NCBI RefSeq assembly: GCF_013359755.1
Contig: NZ_JABMCJ010000071.1
Coordinates: forward strand, 62,001-126,000
Source: Tardiphaga robiniae
Lineage (GTDB): Bacteria > Pseudomonadota > Alphaproteobacteria > Rhizobiales > Xanthobacteraceae
Direction: 5' to 3'
Length of the DNA stretch: 64,000 nucleotides
A model generated the notes under the pieces. It was given only the letters and a program-made list of their open reading frames with translations. It was not told where the DNA came from and made no database searches. The position numbers were made by a program, and so were the translations under genes. Of this stretch, positions 52,892 to 61,670 are shown in pieces. Positions within the stretch are counted from its first letter, which is position 1. Every line of letters begins with the position of its first letter.

Positions 52892-54352
52892 ATGGCCAAG
52901 AACCTCCTCTCCTTCGTCTGCCAGAATTGCGGTGCCGCCTATAACAAGTGGCAGGGCAAGTGCGACGCCTGCGGCGAGTGGAATTCGCTGGCTGAGGAGG
53001 ACACCACCGGCGTCACCACGATTCCGGTCAGCGCGCGCTCCAAGCGCAAGGGGCGCACCTTCAATCTCGAAAGCCTGACCGGCCAGAGCAACGACGCGCC
53101 GCGCATTCCTTCGGGCATGGGCGAACTCGACCGCGTCACCGGCGGCGGTTTCGTGCGCGGCTCGGTACTCTTGATCGGCGGCGATCCCGGCATCGGCAAA
53201 TCGACGCTGCTGACCCAGGCCACCAGCCTGATGGCGCGGGCCGGCCACCGCGTGGTCTACATCTCCGGCGAAGAAGCCGTGGCACAGGTGCGGCTGCGCG
53301 CGTCGCGGTTGGGCCTTGCAGACGCCTCGGTGCAGCTCGCGTCCGAGACCTCGGTCGAGGATATCGTCGCCACGCTGTCCGAAGGCACGGTGCCGCGGCT
53401 GATCGTGATCGACTCGATCCAGACCATGTGGACCGACACGGTGGAATCCGCGCCGGGCACTGTCACCCAGGTCCGTGCTTCGGCCCAAGCGCTCATTCGC
53501 TTCGCCAAGAAATCCGGCGCCACCATCATCCTGGTCGGCCATGTCACCAAGGACGGCCAGATCGCCGGGCCCCGTGTGGTCGAGCATATGGTCGATGCCG
53601 TGATGTCCTTCGAGGGCGAAGGCTCGCAGCAGTTCCGCATCCTGCGCGCGGTGAAGAACCGCTTCGGCCCCACCGACGAGATCGGCGTGTTCGAGATGAC
53701 CGGGCTTGGCCTGCGCGAGGTCTCCAACCCGTCCGAGCTGTTCCTGTCCGATCGCGATCTCGGCTCGCCGGGCACCGCCGTCTTCGCCGGCATGGAGGGC
53801 ACCCGCCCGGTGCTGGTGGAACTGCAGGCTCTGGTTGCTCCGACCACGCTCGGCACCCCGCGCCGCGCCGTCGTGGGCTGGGATTCCTCCCGGCTGTCCA
53901 TGGTGCTGGCCGTGCTGGAGGCCCATTGCGGGGTCAAGCTGTCGGGCTACGACGTCTATTTCAATGTCGCCGGCGGATTGCGCATTAACGAGCCCGCCGC
54001 GGACATGGCCGCGGCCGCGGCCCTGGTCTCGTCGCTGTGCAATGCGCCGCTGCCCACCGACGCGGTCTATTTCGGCGAAATCTCGCTGTCCGGCGCGGTG
54101 CGCCCGGTGGCGCAGACCTCGGCGCGGCTGAAAGAGGCGGCAAAACTCGGCTTCGGCCGCGCAGTGCTGCCGGAATCGGCGCGCGGCGATCCCGGCGGCG
54201 ATGCCGGACTGTCGCTGAATACCATCGGCGGCCTGACCTCGCTGGTCGCCGATATCGCTGCGCGCGGCGTCAAACCCACGCGCGACAACAGCAAAAGCAC
54301 AGATGCCGAGAAAAATACCGTACCGGCGCGATTCAAGCGCCAGGACGGCTGA
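52892..54352 (+). CDS. radA: DNA repair protein RadA
   Basis: RecA-related branch-migration ATPase in recombination repair. The 486-residue product has the four-Cys zinc finger CQNCGAAYNKWQGKCDACGEW, Walker A GGDPGIGKST, the RadA motif KNRFGPTDEIGVFEM and a Lon-like C-terminal domain (NVAGGLRINEPAADMA). It precedes cvpA and purF, a conserved alphaproteobacterial order. Confidence 0.97.
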   Translation: MAKNLLSFVCQNCGAAYNKWQGKCDACGEWNSLAEEDTTGVTTIPVSARSKRKGRTFNLESLTGQSNDAPRIPSGMGELDRVTGGGFVRGSVLLIGGDPGIGKSTLLTQATSLMARAGHRVVYISGEEAVAQVRLRASRLGLADASVQLASETSVEDIVATLSEGTVPRLIVIDSIQTMWTDTVESAPGTVTQVRASAQALIRFAKKSGATIILVGHVTKDGQIAGPRVVEHMVDAVMSFEGEGSQQFRILRAVKNRFGPTDEIGVFEMTGLGLREVSNPSELFLSDRDLGSPGTAVFAGMEGTRPVLVELQALVAPTTLGTPRRAVVGWDSSRLSMVLAVLEAHCGVKLSGYDVYFNVAGGLRINEPAADMAAAAALVSSLCNAPLPTDAVYFGEISLSGAVRPVAQTSARLKEAAKLGFGRAVLPESARGDPGGDAGLSLNTIGGLTSLVADIAARGVKPTRDNSKSTDAEKNTVPARFKRQDG

Positions 54353-54590
54353 CAGCGACGTGACCTGCGCTGCCGCGACCGCTATAGAATGCGCGCGCGA
54401 CAGACTGCGCAGATGTGCAACACGCTCCGTTAAGGCACTCTGCCGAAAGCGGAACAATGGTGTGATCAGGTGTGCTCTTGCGGCCGATAGCGGTTTTCCG
54501 GCCTTGCGAGACGTGCCATATCACCGTCACCTGAAGCGGCAGCCTGTGCCGATTCGCGGTTTCTGATTCACGAGCGGACCTGACCAGCCG

Positions 54591-55223
54591 ATGCCGATCA
54601 CGATTCTCGACCTTGTCCTGCTCGGCGTCATGCTGATCTCCGGCCTGCTGGCCATGGTCCGCGGCTTTATGCGCGAGATCCTGTCGATCGCGGCTTGGGG
54701 CGCAGCGGCGCTGGTCACGCTATTTGCTTTCCAGAAGCTGCTCCCGACCGCTAAAACTTATTTTAACAACGATACCGTCGCCAGCATCGTGGTGGTGGCC
54801 GGCGTGTTCATCGGCACGCTGATCGTGGTCTCGATCATCACCGTCCGCATCTCCGACATGATCCTGGATTCGCGCATCGGCGCGCTGGACCGCACGCTCG
54901 GCTTCCTGTTCGGCCTCGCCCGCGGCCTCCTGATCGTGGTCGTCGCCTTCCTGTTCTTCTCATGGCTGGTCCCGGATAAGCAGCGTCCGGACTGGGTCAC
55001 GGGTGCCAAATCGCGCGTCGTTCTGCAGGGAACCGGCGATTGGCTGATGGCACTCTTGCCGGATGACCCTGAAAACACCATCTTGAAGAGGTTCAAGAAA
55101 AACAAACCCGATGAGGATACGACCGACGCCGAGCCCGCAGCGCCCGGCGCCGCGGATGGCTATTCCAAACCTGCCCGCGACAGCCTGAAAAAGCTGATCG
55201 ATGGCAAACCGGCGGGACGCTAG
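54591..55223 (+). CDS. cvpA: CvpA-family membrane protein
   Basis: A 210-residue protein with four N-terminal hydrophobic helices (DLVLLGVMLISGLLAMVRGFMREIL, IVVVAGVFIGTLIVVSI, LGFLFGLARGLLIVVVAF) and a charged cytoplasmic tail rich in Lys, Asp and Pro. In E. coli CvpA is needed for colicin V production and lies upstream of purF, as here. The biochemical role is unclear. Confidence 0.93.
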   Translation: MPITILDLVLLGVMLISGLLAMVRGFMREILSIAAWGAAALVTLFAFQKLLPTAKTYFNNDTVASIVVVAGVFIGTLIVVSIITVRISDMILDSRIGALDRTLGFLFGLARGLLIVVVAFLFFSWLVPDKQRPDWVTGAKSRVVLQGTGDWLMALLPDDPENTILKRFKKNKPDEDTTDAEPAAPGAADGYSKPARDSLKKLIDGKPAGR

Positions 55224-55258
55224 GCGTTCTTAGTTTCTCGCGACACCTGAAAGGCGCG

Positions 55259-56752
55259 ATGGATCCGATGCAGAGCCCTTCCGACGACGCGAGCACCACC
55301 ATGCGAAATCCCGATCTTGACGGCGACATGCTCCGCGAAAAATGCGGTGTATTTGGTATCTACGGCCATCCCGATGCGGCGGCGATCACCGCGCTCGGTC
55401 TCCACGCCCTCCAGCATCGCGGCCAAGAAGCGGCCGGCATCGTCGCCTTCGACGGCAAGCGCTTCCATTCCGAACGTCGCCTCGGCCTCGTCGGCGACAC
55501 CTTCTCCCGCCGCGAAGTGATCGAGCGCCTGCCCGGCACCGCCGCCGTCGGCCATACCCGCTACTCCACCACGGGCGAAACCATTCTCCGCAACGTCCAG
55601 CCGCTATTCGCCGAACTCAATGCCGGCGGTTTTGCAGTGGCCCATAACGGCAACCTCACCAACGGTTTGACCCTGCGCCGCGAGCTCGTGAAGAACGGCG
55701 CGATGATGCAGTCTACCACCGACACCGAAGTGATCCTGCACCTCGTCGCGCATTCCAAGCGCAACCGCTTCATCGACCGCTATATTGAAGCACTCCGCGC
55801 CATCGAAGGCGCCTATGCGCTGGTGTCGCTGACCAACAAGAAACTGGTCGGCGCCCGTGATCCGCTCGGCATCCGCCCGCTGGTGCTGGGTGAACTTGAC
55901 GGCTCGCCGATCCTCGCATCCGAAACCTGCGCGCTCGATATCATCGGCGCCAAGTACATCCGCGACATCGAGCCTGGCGAAGTCATCGTGTTCGACGAGA
56001 ACGGCGCGCAGAGCCACAAGCCGTTCGCGCCGCAAGCGCCGCGCCCCTGCATCTTCGAATATATCTATTTCGCACGTCCGGACTCGATCGTCGGCGGACG
56101 TTCGGTCTACGACACCCGCAAGGCGATGGGCGAACAGCTCGCCCGCGAGACCCATGTGGAAGCCGACGTGATCGTGCCGGTGCCGGACTCCGGCGTGCCT
56201 GCCGCTATCGGCTACTCCCGCGCTTCGGGCGTGCCGTTCGAACTCGGCATCATCCGCAATCACTATGTCGGCCGCACCTTCATCCAGCCGACCCAGAGCG
56301 TGCGCGAACTCGGCGTGCGCATGAAACATTCGGCCAACCGCGCCGCCATCGAAGGCAAGCGCATCGTGCTGATCGACGACAGTCTGGTGCGCGGCACCAC
56401 CTCGAAGAAGATCGTCAAGATGATGCGTGACGCCGGCGCCAAGGAAGTCCACTTCCGCATTGCGTCGCCGCCGATCACCCATCCCGACTATTACGGCATC
56501 GACACGCCGGACCGCGCCGGCCTGCTCGCCGCCACGCACACGCTGGAAGAAATGCGCGACCTGATCGGCGCCGACTCGCTGGCCTTCGTCTCGGTCGACG
56601 GCATCTATCGCGCCATGGGCGAACCCGGCCGCGATCCTGCCCATCCGAAATTCGCCGACCACTGCTTCACCGGCGACTATCCGACCCCGCTCACCGACAT
56701 GAGCGAGATCGATGCCCCGCGGCAGCTCTCGCTGCTGGCCGAGGCGAGCTGA
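55259..56752 (+). CDS. purF: Amidophosphoribosyltransferase
   Basis: First committed step of purine synthesis: PRPP plus glutamine gives phosphoribosylamine. The 497-residue product has a 28-residue propeptide before the catalytic Cys29 in REKCGVFGIYG, so autocleavage is expected, as in B. subtilis-type PurF. The PRPP-binding motif VLIDDSLVRGTTS and the RNHYVGRTFI segment are present. It lies 35 bp after cvpA. Confidence 0.97.
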   Translation: MDPMQSPSDDASTTMRNPDLDGDMLREKCGVFGIYGHPDAAAITALGLHALQHRGQEAAGIVAFDGKRFHSERRLGLVGDTFSRREVIERLPGTAAVGHTRYSTTGETILRNVQPLFAELNAGGFAVAHNGNLTNGLTLRRELVKNGAMMQSTTDTEVILHLVAHSKRNRFIDRYIEALRAIEGAYALVSLTNKKLVGARDPLGIRPLVLGELDGSPILASETCALDIIGAKYIRDIEPGEVIVFDENGAQSHKPFAPQAPRPCIFEYIYFARPDSIVGGRSVYDTRKAMGEQLARETHVEADVIVPVPDSGVPAAIGYSRASGVPFELGIIRNHYVGRTFIQPTQSVRELGVRMKHSANRAAIEGKRIVLIDDSLVRGTTSKKIVKMMRDAGAKEVHFRIASPPITHPDYYGIDTPDRAGLLAATHTLEEMRDLIGADSLAFVSVDGIYRAMGEPGRDPAHPKFADHCFTGDYPTPLTDMSEIDAPRQLSLLAEAS

Positions 56753-56770
56753 TCGCAGTCTTATCGGGTG

Positions 56771-56891
56771 TCATCCCCGCGAAAGCGGGGACCCATAGCC
56801 ACGATCTAATTTGTTTGGCTCTGGATTAGACACAACCACCTTTCCGCATCATAACCCTCCCGTGTATGGATCCCCGCCTTCGCGGGGATGA
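56771..56891. repeat. REP-like inverted pair between purF and the SDR gene
   Basis: TCATCCCCGCGAAAGCGGGG... at 56771-56797 and its near-complement ending CGCGGGGATGA at 56865-56891, separated by 67 nt; each copy also folds into a small hairpin. This motif type is a common dispersed intergenic repeat in alphaproteobacteria. It may also act as purF terminator. Confidence 0.8.
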
Positions 56892-56903
56892 CGCCTGAGA
56901 TTT

Positions 56904-57659
56904 ATGAGCCGCGCCATGTCCCTTCCCCTCGCCTCCCGCATCGCCCTCGTCACCGGCGCCTCGCGCGGCATCGGCTATGCCACTGCGCTGACGCTGGCCA
57001 AGGCCGGCGCGCACATCGTCGCCGTGGCGCGCACCCAGGGTGGCCTTGAAGAACTCGACGACGCGATCCGTGCCGAGGGCGGCAGCGCCACGCTGGTGCC
57101 GCTGAACATCACCGATCTCGACGGCCTGTCGCGCCTTGGCGCCGCTTTGCATGAGCGCCACGGCAAGCTCGACATTCTGGTCGGCAATGCTGGCGTCGCA
57201 GGCCCCTCGTCGCCGCTCGGCCATATCGAGCTGAAGGCCTGGAATGACACCATGGCCGCGAACCTCACCGCGAACTTCCAACTCATTCGCTGCATGGAGC
57301 CGCTGCTGCAGCAGTCCGATGCCGGGCGCGCGGTGTTCCTCACATCCGGCACCGCCAGCAAGGCTTCCGCCTATCGCGGCCCCTATGCCGTCTCCAAGGC
57401 TGCGCTGGAAACGCTGGTGCGCGTCTGGGCCAATGAAACCGCGACCACGAATATCCGCGTCAACCTGTTCAATCCCGGTCCCGTGCGCACGCATATGCGC
57501 GCCATCGTGATGCCCGGCGAGGATCCCGAAACGCTCGACACGCCGGCGCAAGTCGCAGAGACCATCGTGCCACTTTGCCTGCCGTCATGGACGGAGACCG
57601 GGAAGTTCGTCGACTACAAGACCGGCAAGGTGATGGGCTTCCGCGCGCCTGCCCCATAA
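56904..57659 (+). CDS. SDR-family oxidoreductase
   Basis: A 251-residue short-chain dehydrogenase. It has the cofactor motif TGASRGIGYA, NAGVAG, a catalytic Ser in FLTSGTASKAS and YAVSK with Tyr and Lys. Arg following the second strand (AVARTQ) suggests NADP. It starts 12 bp after the REP-like pair. Two start ATGs (56904, 56916) are possible. Substrate unknown. Confidence 0.88.
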   Translation: MSRAMSLPLASRIALVTGASRGIGYATALTLAKAGAHIVAVARTQGGLEELDDAIRAEGGSATLVPLNITDLDGLSRLGAALHERHGKLDILVGNAGVAGPSSPLGHIELKAWNDTMAANLTANFQLIRCMEPLLQQSDAGRAVFLTSGTASKASAYRGPYAVSKAALETLVRVWANETATTNIRVNLFNPGPVRTHMRAIVMPGEDPETLDTPAQVAETIVPLCLPSWTETGKFVDYKTGKVMGFRAPAP

Positions 57660-57762
57660 CTGCTTGCTGCGATCGAGGACCGGGCGCTCGCATTTCCTCA
57701 AAGATGCGTAGAACCTATAAGGCGAGAGACCCCGCAAACTGAGACGACATGGATCATCGCTT

Positions 57763-58404
57763 ATGATCGAACTAGTGATCTTTGATTGCGACGGCGTTCT
57801 GGTCGATAGCGAGAGGATCGCTCTTGCGGTACTCGCTCAAGCAGCTACTGCTGAGGGGGCTGCGATTAGTGCGGAAGAAGCAATTCGGCTGTTTCGCGGA
57901 ATGAAAATGGCAGACTGCGTCGCCGAAATTGAACGCAGATCGGGGCGCCGCGTTCGCAATCACTTTGTCGCGGACTTGAGGGAAGCCATAGCGATTGCGT
58001 TCGAGGCAAATTTGCAGGCTGTGGAAGGGATTCACGCGGCATTAGCATCAATCACGCTTCCAGTCTGCGTCGCATCAAACGGGCCAATGTCCAAACTTAC
58101 GCACACTCTCGGATTGACCAAGCTTCTTCCACACTTCGAGGGACGCATATTCAGCGCCTATGAGGTTGGTTCATGGAAGCCGGACCCTGGGCTTTTTCTG
58201 CACTCCGCACGATCGCTGGGGGTCAACCCGTCGCGCTGCATCGTCGTTGAAGATTCACTGCCCGGAATTTGGGCGGCCAAGGCCGCCGGAATGCGCGTGC
58301 TCGGCTTTACAGCTGGTGACGCCGAAGTGGCGTTGGAACTGGGTACAGATTGCTCCGAACTGTTCGATAGCATGAGCGAGCTTCCGGCCCTGCTGGCAGG
58401 CTAG
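57763..58404 (+). CDS. HAD-superfamily hydrolase (phosphoglycolate-phosphatase-like)
   Basis: A 213-residue phosphatase of HAD subfamily IA. Nucleophile and acid Asp are in FDCDGVLVDSE, motif II Ser in VCVASNGP, Lys in GSWKPDPGLF and the metal Asp in VVEDSLPGIWAAKAAG. A helical cap lies at about 15-80. Codon use looks less GC-rich than in purF or radA, which may reflect transfer. Substrate unknown. Confidence 0.88.
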   Translation: MIELVIFDCDGVLVDSERIALAVLAQAATAEGAAISAEEAIRLFRGMKMADCVAEIERRSGRRVRNHFVADLREAIAIAFEANLQAVEGIHAALASITLPVCVASNGPMSKLTHTLGLTKLLPHFEGRIFSAYEVGSWKPDPGLFLHSARSLGVNPSRCIVVEDSLPGIWAAKAAGMRVLGFTAGDAEVALELGTDCSELFDSMSELPALLAG

Positions 58405-58528
58405 CGTCCTTTTGGGGAATTCGAACTGAGACACCAGCAATCACTGCCTCTCGGTTGACTCATAGCTAGCCGCGTTATTCACTCCCTCCCAAGCGGGACA
58501 ACCCGCACCGACAATCAGGGAGGTCGTC

Positions 58529-59662
58529 ATGGCGTCGCCAACTCATCGCGCGTGGTCGCTGCGCATACTTGCAACAGCTGCACTCACCCTCACCGCGCTG
58601 TCCCTCGCACTTCCCTCCTCCCGCGCCGCCGATATCCCCCGCTTCGAGGTCGACGCGTCCTGGCCGAAGCCGCTGCCGAACAACTGGATCCTCGGCCAGG
58701 TCGGCGGCATCACGACCGACAAGGACGGCCACGTCTGGGTGATCCATCGCCCGCGCTCGCTCACCGATGACGAGAAAGGCGCGGCACTCAATCCGCCGCG
58801 TTCGAAGTGCTGCGTCTCAGCGCCGCCGGTGCTGGAGTTCGATGCCGCCGGCAATCTGTTGCGCTCATGGGGCGGTCCTGGCGAAGGCTATGAATGGGTC
58901 GGCCGCGAGCATGGCATCGAAGTCGACGAGAAAGGCTTCGTCTGGGTCGGTGGCAATCTCGACAACGACAATGCGATCCTGAAATTCACCACCGACGGCA
59001 AATTCGTGATGCAGATCGGCAAGATCGCGCCGAGCAAGGGCAGCAACGACACCACCCAGCTCGGCAAGCCCGCCGAGACCGCCATCGACAAGGATGCCAA
59101 CGAGATCTATGTCGCAGACGGCTACGGCAATCGCCGCGTCATCGTGTTCGACGCCACCACCGGCGCCTACAAGCGGCACTGGGGTGCCTATGGCAACAAG
59201 CCGAATGACGACAAGCAGGCGGCTTACGATCCGAACGCGCCGGTGGCACAGCAGTTCGGCAATCCCGTGCATTGCGTGAAGCTCGCCAATGACGGCCTCG
59301 TCTATGTCTGCGACCGCATCAACAACCGCGTGCAGGTGTTCAAGAAGGACGGCAGCTTCGTGAAGGAGTGGTTCTACGAGAAGGCCACCCTCGGCAACGG
59401 CGCGGTGTGGGATCTCGCGGTGTGGCCCGATCCGAAACAGACCTGGCTGCTGACGGCGGATGGCGAGAACAACGAGATCCGCGTCATCAATCGCGACGAT
59501 GGCAAGGTCGTCGGCACCTTCGGCCGCAACGGCCGCCAGGCCGGCCAGTTCCACTGGATTCACGCCATGGCTGTCGATGCCAAGGGCAACGTCTACACGG
59601 CCGAAGTCGACACCGGAAAGCGCATCCAGAAATTCAGGCTGGTCTCGGATGCGCTGAAGTAG
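58529..59662 (+). CDS. Exported NHL-repeat beta-propeller protein
   Basis: A 377-residue protein with a signal peptide (RILATAALTLTALSLALPSSRA) and about six repeats of the NHL type: GGITTDKDGHVWVI, HGIEVDEKGFVWVGG, ETAIDKDANEIYVADGYGNRRV, CVKLANDGLVYVCDRINNRVQVF and AMAVDAKGNVYTAEVDTGKRIQ. The fold resembles the lyase domain of peptidyl-glycine monooxygenase and SMP-30-type proteins. A Cys pair (SKCCVSAPP) is unusual. No catalytic assignment. Confidence 0.82.
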   Translation: MASPTHRAWSLRILATAALTLTALSLALPSSRAADIPRFEVDASWPKPLPNNWILGQVGGITTDKDGHVWVIHRPRSLTDDEKGAALNPPRSKCCVSAPPVLEFDAAGNLLRSWGGPGEGYEWVGREHGIEVDEKGFVWVGGNLDNDNAILKFTTDGKFVMQIGKIAPSKGSNDTTQLGKPAETAIDKDANEIYVADGYGNRRVIVFDATTGAYKRHWGAYGNKPNDDKQAAYDPNAPVAQQFGNPVHCVKLANDGLVYVCDRINNRVQVFKKDGSFVKEWFYEKATLGNGAVWDLAVWPDPKQTWLLTADGENNEIRVINRDDGKVVGTFGRNGRQAGQFHWIHAMAVDAKGNVYTAEVDTGKRIQKFRLVSDALK

Positions 59663-59903
59663 TCATCGCGACAATCAGACCGACTGTTTCTGGTCCTGAC
59701 GATGCACGCCCCATCCTGATGCACACGGACAATGGAGCTGTCCCTCATCTGGACAGCCGCATCGTTCGAGCTCCCGGTTGGAGAATTTGAATCACTGACG
59801 TTCGGCCAGACGCAATGGCCCTGGCCCGGCTCTCGCCCTTCGGGACGAAGCCGACAATCCATGCTAGTCTCGCGCGCCATCAAACGGACGACGGGTGATA
59901 GCA

Positions 59904-60716
59904 ATGCTGGAAACCGACAAGTTGTTCGCTGGCTCGATTCCGGAAAACTACGACCGCTATATGGTGCCGTTGATTTTCGAGCCCTACGCCGCAGATCTCG
60001 CACAACGCGCAGCGTCTTTCGCGCCAGGCGCCGTTCTGGAAACCGCCGCGGGCACCGGAGTTGTCACCCGCGCGTTGGCGCCAAGATTATCCCCCGGCGC
60101 AAGCTATATTGTCACCGACCTCAACCAGCCGATGCTCGACTACGCTGCGTCGCGGCAAGCTCCGGACAATCGCATCACATGGCGACAAGCGGATGCTCTG
60201 GCGCTCCCGTTTGAAAATGCGGCCTTCGATCTCGTGTGTTGTCAGTTCGGTGCGATGTTCTTTCCTAATCGCCCATCTGCCTACCGCGAAGCGAAGCGAG
60301 TTCTGAAGCCCGGAGGACATCTTTTATTCAATGTATGGGATCGCATCGAGGACAATGTATTTGCTGACGATGTGACGAATGCTCTCGCAAAGATTTTCCC
60401 GGACGATCCGCCGCGCTTTCTGGCGCGCACGCCACACGGCTACCACGATACGGCACTGATCCGTCGCGAGCTGGAGGACGCAGGTTTCTCCCATGTGATG
60501 ATCGAGACGAGAGCCGAACAAAGCCGTGCATCCTCGCCGCGCCTTCCGGCCGTTGCTTATTGTCAGGGAACTGTTCTTCGCACCGAAATCGAAGCCAGAG
60601 ACGCGGGAAAACTGGAAGCTGCAACTGACTACGCAGCATCTGAAATTGCGCGCAGACATGGCAACGGCGAGGTTGCTGCTAAAATTCAGGCACACATGAT
60701 CGTGGCTGCGGCCTGA
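59904..60716 (+). CDS. SAM-dependent methyltransferase, class I
   Basis: A 270-residue cytoplasmic methyltransferase with the SAM-binding glycine motif VLETAAGTGVVTRAL, acidic TDLNQPM, ADALALPF and LKPGGHLLFNVWD. It resembles UbiE/Coq5-type proteins, but neither substrate nor pathway can be named. The ATG at 59904 follows GGGTGA; a GTG three codons earlier is an alternative. Moderate GC drop compared with core genes. Confidence 0.85.
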   Translation: MLETDKLFAGSIPENYDRYMVPLIFEPYAADLAQRAASFAPGAVLETAAGTGVVTRALAPRLSPGASYIVTDLNQPMLDYAASRQAPDNRITWRQADALALPFENAAFDLVCCQFGAMFFPNRPSAYREAKRVLKPGGHLLFNVWDRIEDNVFADDVTNALAKIFPDDPPRFLARTPHGYHDTALIRRELEDAGFSHVMIETRAEQSRASSPRLPAVAYCQGTVLRTEIEARDAGKLEAATDYAASEIARRHGNGEVAAKIQAHMIVAAA

Positions 60717-60765
60717 GTGTCGGAATATCCCGTGCCGGCACTTCGCATGGCCGGGCTTCCGTGAA

Positions 60766-60782
60766 TTTCGAACCGTTCTATA
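60766..60782 (+). promoter_or_regulatory. ICE-like element (Irr-box candidate) upstream of the sigma gene
   Basis: TTTCGAA-CCG-TTCTATA matches 12 of 14 positions of the iron control element TTTAGAA-N3-TTCTAAA recognised by Irr in rhizobia. It lies 245 bp before the ECF sigma start. Placement at a haem-uptake module supports it. Confidence 0.55.
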
Positions 60783-60870
60783 TCATGTCCTCATCAATAA
60801 CTTGAGCTGGACAGTGGTACCGTCTATCTCTGCCGGACAATCAGGAATATCCTGACTACAGGAACCGGTG

Positions 60871-61023
60871 ATGAGCGAGATTTCCGATAGCGACATTGGC
60901 GCCGTCGGTGACATGGTCGACGATCTCGTCATACAGACAACATATCGTTTGTATGGGTCAGCTATTGCCCCGTTCTCAATGATCGCCGCAACGCATCGAA
61001 GCCCGTCTTGTTCGAACGCGTGA
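60871..61023 (+). CDS. Possible small leader protein before the sigma gene
   Basis: A 50-codon frame with AGGA 7 nt before its ATG, ending 4 bp before the sigma-factor start. The product is acidic and starts MSEISDSDIGAVGDMVDD. No family recognised; it may be a leader peptide or may not be expressed. Confidence 0.3.
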   Translation: MSEISDSDIGAVGDMVDDLVIQTTYRLYGSAIAPFSMIAATHRSPSCSNA

Positions 61024-61027
61024 CATC

Positions 61028-61558
61028 ATGACCCTCTGGAAGAGCACGATCGCGAGGCTCTTTACGTCACATCGCGCTCATCTCGAAACGCTCGTGCGTC
61101 GCCGGGTCCGTGATCGTGAAGTGGCTTCGGAGATCGTCCAGGATGTCTTCGCCCGGGTGCTTGCCGCCGGGACTAACGGCTCGGATGAAGACAACAAGCG
61201 AGTACTCTACGCTGCAGCCCGGAACGCCGCGATCGACCATAACCTGACGGCATCGCGGCGGCATCATATGCTCGCCGACGTACTGCCTGAACAGCTCAGC
61301 CCCGGGCAGCCATCGGAAGATGCAGCATTGCAGGCGCGCGAAGCCGTCGCTGCACTGGATCGCGCGCTCGCGCAGCTCCCCACCCGAACCCGCGAGATTT
61401 TCATTCGCCGACGTGTCAATGGCGAATCCAATGCCGAGATCGGACAGCGGTTCGGCATTTCCGTGAGTGCCGTCGAAAAACATCTGCTACGCGCCATGCA
61501 ACACTGCCGCGCCGCTGTGAATGATCATCTCAACCTCGCCAGCAAAGATTTCCGCTAA
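61028..61558 (+). CDS. ECF sigma factor, FecI/HasI type
   Basis: A 176-residue sigma-70 family extracytoplasmic-function factor. Region 2 is HLETLVRRRVRDREVASEI... with the DVFARVL core-binding helix, and region 4 is LPTRTREIFIRRRVNGESN followed by AEIGQRFGISVSAVEKHL. Following genes for a FecR-type anti-sigma factor and a TonB receptor with a signalling domain make a HasI-like role likely: transcription of the receptor gene when haem is sensed. Confidence 0.9.
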   Translation: MTLWKSTIARLFTSHRAHLETLVRRRVRDREVASEIVQDVFARVLAAGTNGSDEDNKRVLYAAARNAAIDHNLTASRRHHMLADVLPEQLSPGQPSEDAALQAREAVAALDRALAQLPTRTREIFIRRRVNGESNAEIGQRFGISVSAVEKHLLRAMQHCRAAVNDHLNLASKDFR

Positions 61559-61670
61559 AATGGATGTGGGTTCTTTCTCGTCGCTCGTTGTAAAGGTAGG
61601 AGTAGCTGGAACGCTTCTAACGGCAGGAGCATTCCCGCGTCGCCTTTTCGATCGATCGAAGGAATTGCTG

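Noticed and set aside
52832-54457. 541-codon minus-strand frame opposite radA
   Set aside because: Longest shadow in the window, but His/Arg/Gly-rich with no domain; radA motifs are unambiguous.
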